From Corynebacterium sp. HMSC29G08 (GTDB lineage: Bacteria > Actinomycetota > Actinomycetes > Mycobacteriales > Mycobacteriaceae), in contig NZ_KV786259.1 in NCBI RefSeq assembly GCF_001806875.1, positions 1 to 59,265 of the forward strand: a stretch of DNA of 59,265 nucleotides, read 5' to 3'. Under the pieces are notes generated by a model. It saw nothing but the letters and a program-made list of their open reading frames with translations, made no database searches and was not told the origin of the DNA. Shown here one piece after another: positions 54,007 through 59,265 of the stretch (within the stretch, counting starts at the first letter, position 1; each line of letters opens with the position of its first letter). A program made the translations under genes and the position numbers.

Positions 54007-54666
54007 ATGAGCATGCTCAGCCCATTGATGCAGGATCCCGCTTCGCCCCGTCTGACGGTATATGACGAAGCACTGGGCACCCGCATGGAATTTTCGGGCC
54101 AGACCTTGGAGAACTGGGCGAACAAGGTTGCCAACATGTTGATTGAAGAGTTTGATGTGGAGCCCGGCTCCCAGGTGCACATCGATCTGCCCGCCAGCTG
54201 GCAGTCTGCAGCCATTGCGCTTGGCACCTACAACGCGCAGAGCTTCCCGCTTTTCGACGCTCCGTTGTCTCCCCCAACCGTCACCTTCACCACTACCGAG
54301 CGAGCCTCCTTATGGACGGAGGTTCCCGACGTTGTGGTTGTCTCCAACGATCCTTTTGGCCGCGGCGTTGTGGAATCCGGGGGTGAGTTGCCGTTTGGCA
54401 CCGTAGATTTTGGCCCGACGGTGCGTTTTTATGGTGACCAGTATTACGGCGAGAGCGCGCAGTTGTCTGATTTCTCCCTGCCGGAATTCGGGCCACACCG
54501 TTACTTGGCTAACCCGTGGACCACGCGCGAAGAGTTTGAGTACAACGTGCTCGCCCCGCTTGCCGCGGGCGGCTCGGTGGTGGTGACAACAGGTCTGATC
54601 CCAGCGGAGCGCTTGGAGCACATCACGCAGGTGGAAAAAGTAACGCACTTCTTAACAGCAGGTTAA
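54007..54666 (+). CDS. TIGR03089 family protein
   Basis: 219 residues, similar to the N-terminal part of AMP-binding enzymes (family TIGR03089, Rv3268 position): DEALGTRMEFSGQTLENWAN, ANMLIEEFDVEPGSQVHIDL, LAAGGSVVV. No adenylate-forming catalytic core is present. Function unknown. TACTGT lies 8 bases before the ATG (leaderless). Confidence 0.8.
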   Translation: MSMLSPLMQDPASPRLTVYDEALGTRMEFSGQTLENWANKVANMLIEEFDVEPGSQVHIDLPASWQSAAIALGTYNAQSFPLFDAPLSPPTVTFTTTERASLWTEVPDVVVVSNDPFGRGVVESGGELPFGTVDFGPTVRFYGDQYYGESAQLSDFSLPEFGPHRYLANPWTTREEFEYNVLAPLAAGGSVVVTTGLIPAERLEHITQVEKVTHFLTAG

Positions 54667-54673
54667 CTCTCCT

Positions 54674-54722
54674 GCATTACCCCCATTTTTGGGGGAATGC
54701 GAAAAAACAGCGACTTTTTCGC
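54674..54722 (+). terminator. Terminator hairpins after the TIGR03089 gene
   Basis: GCATT-CCCCC-type arms around ATTTTT (54674-54700) and GCGAAAAA-N8-TTTTTCGC (54699-54722). The first may end the upstream transcript. Confidence 0.55.
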
Positions 54723-54755
54723 CTTGGAGTTACTTACATTATTTACACCTCCAAG
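54723..54755 (+). promoter_or_regulatory. Inverted repeat flanking the tusE promoter region
   Basis: CTTGGAG (54723-54729) and CTCCAAG (54749-54755) enclose TTACTTACATTATTTACAC, which holds a possible -10 (TACATT). A Shine-Dalgarno GAAAGGG follows before ATG 54772. Possible sugar-responsive operator. Confidence 0.4.
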
Positions 54756-54771
54756 TTGAAAGGGTCCTTGC

Positions 54772-56055
54772 ATGAAGCTTTCCGCTACCCGCAAGTCGGG
54801 CGCAGCAATCTGCGCCCTCGCACTGTCCACCACCGCTCTGGTTGCGTGCTCCAGCGATGAGGCGGCAACCACGGACACCACTACTGCAACGGCAACTGAC
54901 GCTGCAGCAAGCACCGACGCTGCTTCTGCAGCAGAGCGTGGCCCAATCACTTTTGCCATGGGCAAGAACGACACTGACAAGATCATCCCGATCATTGAGA
55001 AGTGGAACGCCGAGCACCCGGATGAGCAGGTCACCCTGTCCGAGCTCGCTGGTGAGGCTGACGCTCAGCGCGAGACCCTCGTACAGTCCCTGCAGGCTGG
55101 CAACGCTGACTATGACGTGATGGCGCTTGACGTTGTCTGGACCGCAGACTTCGCCGCTAACCAGTGGCTGGAGCCGCTGGAGGGTGACTACGCGGTTGAC
55201 ACCTCCAAGCTGCTGCAGCCGACGGTGGATTCCGCAACCTACAACGGCAAGCTCTACGCCCTGCCGCAGAACACCAACGGCCAACTGCTCTTCCGCAACG
55301 TTGACCTCATTGAGTCCAAGCCGGACACCTTTGCAGACATCAAGTCCGCATGTGAGGCTGTTGAGACGGACTGCCTGACCACGCAGCTGAAGCAGTACGA
55401 GGGCCTGACGGTGAACACTCTGGGCTTCATCAATGGCTGGGGCGGCGCTGTGATCGATAAGAACGGCGAGCCGACCGTTGAATCCGCAGAGGCAAAGGCA
55501 GGCCTGCGGGCGCTTGTTGATGCTTACGCTGACGGCACCATTGCTAAGGGTTCCACCGCTGCAACCGAGGAGGAGACCAACCTGGCCTTCACCGAGGGTA
55601 AGACGGCGTTTGCTATCAACTGGCCGTACATGTACACCAACGCAGAGGAGAAGGGCCTGAACTTTGAGGTCCAGCCGCTGGTTGGCGAGAACGGTGTGGG
55701 CGTGTCCACCCTGGGTGGCTACAACAACGGCATCAACGTCAACTCCAAGTACAAGGCTACGGCTCGTGACTTCATTGAGTTCGTGATCAGCGAGGAGAAC
55801 CAGCTGTCCTTCGCTGAGGCCTCCTTCCCGCCGGTTCTGGCATCCATCTACGACGATGCTGCCCTGATTGAGAAGTACCCGTACCTGCCGGCGCTGAAGG
55901 AGTCTTTGGAAAACGCTCAGCCGCGTCCGGTTTCCCCGTTCTACCCGGCTATCTCCAAGGCGATCCAGGACAACGCTTACGCTGCCCTGACCGCTGGCAA
56001 GAGCGTGGATGACGCAACCGCTGACATGGCTGCAGCTATCAAGCAGGCGCAGTAA
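54772..56055 (+). CDS. tusE: Sugar-binding lipoprotein (LpqY/TusE class, likely trehalose)
   Basis: 427 residues. Lipoprotein signal with lipobox LVAC (TALVACSSD); a Thr/Ala linker of about 30 residues then leads to a cluster-B-type solute-binding fold. TTQLKQYEGLTVNT, FINGWGG, INWPYMY and SPFYPAISKAIQ match LpqY-type proteins for trehalose. It delivers the sugar to TusF/TusG. Followed by an attenuator-like terminator before tusF, so SBP may be made in excess. The substrate is inferred. Confidence 0.8.
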   Translation: MKLSATRKSGAAICALALSTTALVACSSDEAATTDTTTATATDAAASTDAASAAERGPITFAMGKNDTDKIIPIIEKWNAEHPDEQVTLSELAGEADAQRETLVQSLQAGNADYDVMALDVVWTADFAANQWLEPLEGDYAVDTSKLLQPTVDSATYNGKLYALPQNTNGQLLFRNVDLIESKPDTFADIKSACEAVETDCLTTQLKQYEGLTVNTLGFINGWGGAVIDKNGEPTVESAEAKAGLRALVDAYADGTIAKGSTAATEEETNLAFTEGKTAFAINWPYMYTNAEEKGLNFEVQPLVGENGVGVSTLGGYNNGINVNSKYKATARDFIEFVISEENQLSFAEASFPPVLASIYDDAALIEKYPYLPALKESLENAQPRPVSPFYPAISKAIQDNAYAALTAGKSVDDATADMAAAIKQAQ

Positions 56056-56082
56056 GAGCTTTCTTACGCCTTGCGGCCAACC

Positions 56083-56128
56083 AACGCCCGTAACCGTTTA
56101 CACTGCGGTTCGGGCGTTGCCCGTTTTT
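56083..56128 (+). terminator. Intercistronic terminator/attenuator between tusE and tusF
   Basis: AACGCCCG-t-AACCG and its complement CGGTT-CGGGCGTT form a 13-bp stem with one bulged base, followed by GTTTTT. It lies 27 bases after tusE. Confidence 0.85.
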
Positions 56129-56171
56129 AAGCCCCCCCTACACATCTTCAGCTTTTTGATCTGAGGCGTTC

Positions 56172-57206
56172 ATGAGCACTTCACTCCGGCCCCCATCACT
56201 CCGCAAGGGTGAGCGCGCCGATGCCCCCGCCGCGAACAAGCCCAATGACACCGGTAAAGCATTCGGGCTTGTCACTCCGGCGCTTTGCGTGTTGGCCGTA
56301 GTCATTGGCTACCCCATCGTCCGAGCGATCTGGCTATCTTTCCAGTCCAACCGCCACCTGGACCCAAAGACGGGGGTGTTTGTCGACGGTGGCTTTGCCG
56401 GTCTAGACAACTACCTGTACTGGATTACCAACCGCTGCATGAGCCCGTCCGGTGTGGTCGGTGCGTGTCCTCCCGGCGTGTTAGCCACGGACTTCTGGCC
56501 GGCGGTAAAGATCACGTTGTTTTTCACCGTGGTCACCGTCGCCCTTGAAGCCATTTTGGGTATGGGGATGGCGATGATCATGAACCGCCCGTCCAAGATG
56601 CGCGGCCTGATCCGTGCGGCGGTGCTTATCCCCTGGGCGATTCCCACCGCGGTGACCGCTAAGTTGTGGCAGTTCATGTTCGCCCCCAACGGCATCGTGA
56701 ACTCCCTACTAGGTAAAGACATCGCTTGGACCACTGACCCGTGGGCGGCACGCTTTGCCGTGATTATCGCGGACGTGTGGAAAACCACGCCGTTTATGGC
56801 GCTGCTCATCCTCGCCGGCTTGCAGATGATTGACCGGGACATCTACGAGGCGGCCCGCGTTGACGGCGCGAATGCCTGGCAGTCATTCACCCGCATCACC
56901 CTGCCGCTGGTGCGCCCGGCACTGATGGTTGCGATACTCTTCCGCACTCTCGACGCGCTTCGTATGTATGACCTGCCGGTGATCATGATTTCTGCGTCCT
57001 CCAACGCCCCCACAGCCACGATTTCCCAGCTGGTGGTGGAGGACATGCGCCAGGGCAACTTCAACTCAGCCTCCGCGCTATCTACGTTGATCTTCTTGCT
57101 CATCTTCGCCGTAGCGTTCATCATGATCCGCTTCTTGGGTGCGGATGTTGGGGGTGCGGCGAAGCGTCGTGAAGCAAGGAAAGCTCAAAGGAAGGCAAAG
57201 CGATGA
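56172..57206 (+). CDS. tusF: Sugar ABC transporter permease (SugA/TusF class)
   Basis: 344 residues with about six membrane helices. The EAA loop that contacts the ATPase is EAARVDGANAWQSFTRITLPL (first 20 residues of the motif EAARVDG...). There is an additional Cys-containing loop (NRCMSPSGVVGACPPG) between the first and second helices, facing outside. It forms the channel with TusG. The start follows the tusE terminator region by 43 bases. Confidence 0.88.
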   Translation: MSTSLRPPSLRKGERADAPAANKPNDTGKAFGLVTPALCVLAVVIGYPIVRAIWLSFQSNRHLDPKTGVFVDGGFAGLDNYLYWITNRCMSPSGVVGACPPGVLATDFWPAVKITLFFTVVTVALEAILGMGMAMIMNRPSKMRGLIRAAVLIPWAIPTAVTAKLWQFMFAPNGIVNSLLGKDIAWTTDPWAARFAVIIADVWKTTPFMALLILAGLQMIDRDIYEAARVDGANAWQSFTRITLPLVRPALMVAILFRTLDALRMYDLPVIMISASSNAPTATISQLVVEDMRQGNFNSASALSTLIFLLIFAVAFIMIRFLGADVGGAAKRREARKAQRKAKR

Positions 57207-58024
57207 AGCGAATCGGGCACTACCTCGGCGTAGTTTTCATCATGTTCTGGGGGCTCGCACCGTTTTACTGGATGCTGATCACGGCGCTGCGGCATAAAAG
57301 CCACACCTTTGACACCACCCCTTGGCCCACGCACGTCACGCTGGACAACTTCCGCGACGCGCTGTCCACCTCTAAGGGCAATGACTTTCTCGGCGCTATT
57401 GGCAACTCCCTGATCATCTCCCTGGCCACCACCTCACTGGCCGTGATCGTGGGTGTCTTTACCGCATATGCCCTGGCACGCATGCAGTTTCCCGGCAAAG
57501 GCATCATCACAGGCATCATCCTGGCGGCCTCCATGTTCCCAGGCATTGCGCTGGTGACCCCGCTGTTCCAGCTCTTCGGCGACCTGAACTGGATTGGCAC
57601 CTACCGCGCCATGATCATCCCGAACATCTCGTTCGCGCTACCGCTAACGGTGTACACCCTGGTGTCGTTTTTCCAACAGCTTCCCTGGGAGCTTGAGGAG
57701 GCTGCGCGTGTGGACGGCGCGACCAGAGGCCAAGCCTTCCGCCTTATCCTCCTGCCACTGGCAGCACCGGCGATCTTCACCACCGCGATCATCGCGTTCA
57801 TCACCACCTGGAACGAGTTCATGCTGGCCCGCCAGCTGTCCAACACGTCCACCGAGCCGGTGACCGTGGCCATCGCCCGCTTCTCCGGGCCGAGTGCCTT
57901 CGAATACCCCTACGCAGCGATTATGGCGGCAGGCTCCCTTGTGACCATCCCGCTGATCATCATGGTGCTGCTGTTCCAGCGCCGCATTGTCTCCGGCCTG
58001 ACCGCAGGTGGTGTGAAGGGCTAG
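57203..58024 (+). CDS. tusG: Sugar ABC transporter permease (SugB/TusG class)
   Basis: 273 residues, six helices. The EAA loop is EAARVDGATRGQAFRLILLP. The ATG overlaps the tusF stop by 4 bases (ATGA), so translation is coupled. No ATPase gene follows: the next gene is an SDR dehydrogenase, so the energising ATPase (SugC/MsiK type) must be encoded elsewhere. Confidence 0.88.
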   Translation: MKRIGHYLGVVFIMFWGLAPFYWMLITALRHKSHTFDTTPWPTHVTLDNFRDALSTSKGNDFLGAIGNSLIISLATTSLAVIVGVFTAYALARMQFPGKGIITGIILAASMFPGIALVTPLFQLFGDLNWIGTYRAMIIPNISFALPLTVYTLVSFFQQLPWELEEAARVDGATRGQAFRLILLPLAAPAIFTTAIIAFITTWNEFMLARQLSNTSTEPVTVAIARFSGPSAFEYPYAAIMAAGSLVTIPLIIMVLLFQRRIVSGLTAGGVKG

Positions 58025-58045
58025 TTGTACTAGGGGGCATCGTTG

Positions 58046-58328
58046 GATTTGTCAGGAGGTGCGGTTCCCGCTGACAAATCGTGCGGCGCACCCTCTCGGT
58101 CTTCGGCAAAACCCCAGGTCGCTGATTTGCCGGATACAAATTTGTCAGCGCACCGACCAAGCGGGACCTAGCGACACCCCAAAATCCTGAATTTGTTTCC
58201 CGAAAACGGGCGAAGAATTCAGTTTCCCCAGGTCGCTGAACACCCGAATCCAAAAGAATTCAGGATTCATCCCAGGTCGGTTCCCGCGCAACAGACTTCC
58301 GCCTCAACCACCCCAAGCGAAAAGTCTG
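58046..58328. repeat. Intergenic array of word pairs joined by CCCCAGGTCGCTGA
   Basis: GATTTGTCAG (58046-58055) pairs with its complement (58071-58080); a third copy, ATTTGTCAG, is at 58140. ATCCTGAATT (58184-58193) pairs with AATTCAGGAT (58257-58266), with AATTCAG again at 58216. CAGACTT (58292-58298) pairs with AAGTCTG (58322-58328). The constant words are CCCCAGGTCGCTGA at 58112-58125 and 58226-58239, and CCCAGGTCGG at 58271. A CCCGAAAACGGG hairpin sits at 58199-58210. The array fills the 375-base gap between tusG and butA. Confidence 0.8.
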
Positions 58329-58399
58329 ACCTTTCCGTACCGTGGGTTGTGCCGGATATTTCGGCCCAGATCCTGAAACGCTATGAGAAGGAGAACAAC

Positions 58400-59188
58400 A
58401 TGCCAACGAAGTCCATCGACAGCAAGGTCGCCCTTGTCACCGGCGCCGCACGAGGCATCGGCCAAGCAATTGCACTGCGTCTTGCCCAAGACGGCGCGGA
58501 CGTGGCGGTCCTCGACCTGAAGGAAGACACTTGCGCGGACACTGTTTCCCAGATTGAGAAGCTGGGACGCAAGGCCATCGCAATCGGTGCCGACGTTTCC
58601 AAGCGCGACGAGGTCTTTGCGGCCATCGAGCGCACTGAGAAGGAACTCGGCAGCTTCGACATCATCGTGAACAACGCTGGTATTGCCCAGGTGCAGCCGA
58701 TCGACGCTATTACGGATGATGAGCTGGACGCCATGTTCAACGTCAACATCAAGAGCGTGGTCTGGGGCATCCAGGCTGCCGCTGCCAAGTTCAAGGAGCG
58801 CGGAGGCGGCGGCAAGATTATCAACGCTTCCTCCATCGCAGGCCACGACGGTTTCCCGATCCTGGGTGCTTACTCCGCCTCCAAGTTCGCGGTGCGTGCG
58901 CTGACCCAGGTTGCTGCACGCGAGTACGCAAGCGACGGCATCACGGTCAACGCGTACTGCCCGGGCATCGTTGGCACCGACATGTGGGTGGATATTGACC
59001 GTCGCTTCCACGAGCTGACCGGCGCGGAGCTGGGCGCTACCTACGAGAAGAACGTTGAAAGCATCGCCCTGGGTCGCGCACAGACCCCAGAGGATGTGGC
59101 CAACCTGGTGTCCTTCCTCGCTTCCGAGGATTCGGATTACATCACTGGCCAGTCCATCCTTACCGACGGCGGCATGGTCTACCGCTAA
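58400..59188 (+). CDS. butA: Acetoin reductase / 2,3-butanediol dehydrogenase (SDR)
   Basis: 262 residues, a classical short-chain dehydrogenase. Cofactor motif [17 protein letters not shown] motif in [10 protein letters not shown], catalytic Ser in [10 protein letters not shown], and YSASK (Tyr/Lys pair). The C-terminal DGGMVYR matches ButA (meso- or L-2,3-butanediol dehydrogenase). It likely reduces acetoin/diacetyl with NADH. GAAGGAG precedes the ATG at 58400. Together with the MDR-type enzyme at 344-1408, two butanediol dehydrogenases frame the window. Confidence 0.9.
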   Translation: MPTKSIDSKVALVTGAARGIGQAIALRLAQDGADVAVLDLKEDTCADTVSQIEKLGRKAIAIGADVSKRDEVFAAIERTEKELGSFDIIVNNAGIAQVQPIDAITDDELDAMFNVNIKSVVWGIQAAAAKFKERGGGGKIINASSIAGHDGFPILGAYSASKFAVRALTQVAAREYASDGITVNAYCPGIVGTDMWVDIDRRFHELTGAELGATYEKNVESIALGRAQTPEDVANLVSFLASEDSDYITGQSILTDGGMVYR

Positions 59189-59202
59189 ACACCGTTTCAG
59201 CG

Positions 59203-59231
59203 CCCGCCTTGCGTCTTGTGCATGAGGCGGG
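59203..59231 (+). terminator. Hairpin after butA
   Basis: CCCGCCT (59203-59209) and AGGCGGG (59225-59231) can pair with a 15-base loop. No T run is visible up to the window end, so this is a weak call. Confidence 0.4.
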
Positions 59232-59265
59232 GCCACACTACTCGCGCAAGTGAATGCGGCACAGC

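Overview
The window is about 59 kb of GC-rich actinobacterial chromosome, almost certainly from a Corynebacterium. Gene order and protein identity support this: the SecA1-HPF-ComF-LpqB-MtrB-MtrA-Tmk block, the ManA-phosphomannomutase-WhiB2(WhcD)-ManC-WbbL-LCP block, SigH/RshA next to WhiB1 (WhcE), and AdnAB/UvrD2. The order follows the Mycobacterium tuberculosis Rv3193c-Rv3268 region, with some mycobacterial genes absent (sahH between tmk and manA, mycoredoxin between uvrD2 and nudC). I cannot name the species.

Layout. 1-3.7 kb is a worn edge: the end of a TDT-type transporter, an (R,R)-butanediol dehydrogenase, a broken glutathionyl-hydroquinone-reductase-like gene, a phage DNA polymerase fragment, and a phage-type XRE regulator that reads into the initiator tRNA gene. 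3.8-12.9 kb holds a UPF0182 membrane protein, a PDZ-Lon protease and conserved actinobacterial proteins. 13-23.3 kb is a minus-strand DNA-repair and housekeeping run (uvrD2, nudC, a K+ channel, adnB, adnA). 23.3-28.5 kb has TIGR02569, DUF3152 and DUF3107 proteins, a DEAD-box helicase and membrane proteins. 28.5-31.6 kb is the stress-regulation island: whcE, a 24-residue ribosomal protein bL37 gene, rshA, sigH, a YbaK deacylase and an SRAP protein. 31.6-35.3 kb has aroA, rsgA and small proteins. 35.4-45 kb is the minus-strand secA1-hpf-comF-lpqB-mtrB-mtrA-tmk envelope/secretion block. 45-54.7 kb is mannose activation and cell-wall assembly (manA, pmmA, whcD, manC, wbbL, cpsA). 54.7-58 kb is a LpqY/SugAB (TusEFG)-type sugar importer without its ATPase. 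58.4 kb to the end is an acetoin/butanediol dehydrogenase of the SDR type, so both ends carry a butanediol dehydrogenase.

How it fits together: LpqB-MtrAB senses and controls cell-wall metabolism; ManA/PmmA/ManC supply GDP-mannose for mannosylated glycolipids; WbbL and the LCP protein build and attach the arabinogalactan linker. SigH/RshA and the WhiB proteins govern redox stress.

The most unusual DNA-level signals are (i) a dispersed word, GCTTNTCGACG(C/G), seen 12 times on both strands in sense, antisense and edge positions; (ii) two intergenic arrays that combine a constant CCCCAGGTC word with variable words present in both orientations; (iii) many start codons placed 6-9 bases after a TANNNT hexamer (leaderless mRNAs); and (iv) five gene pairs with the identical 8-base overlap RTGNNTAA. 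No CRISPR array, insertion sequence or rRNA was seen. All calls come from reading the sequence; no database search was run.
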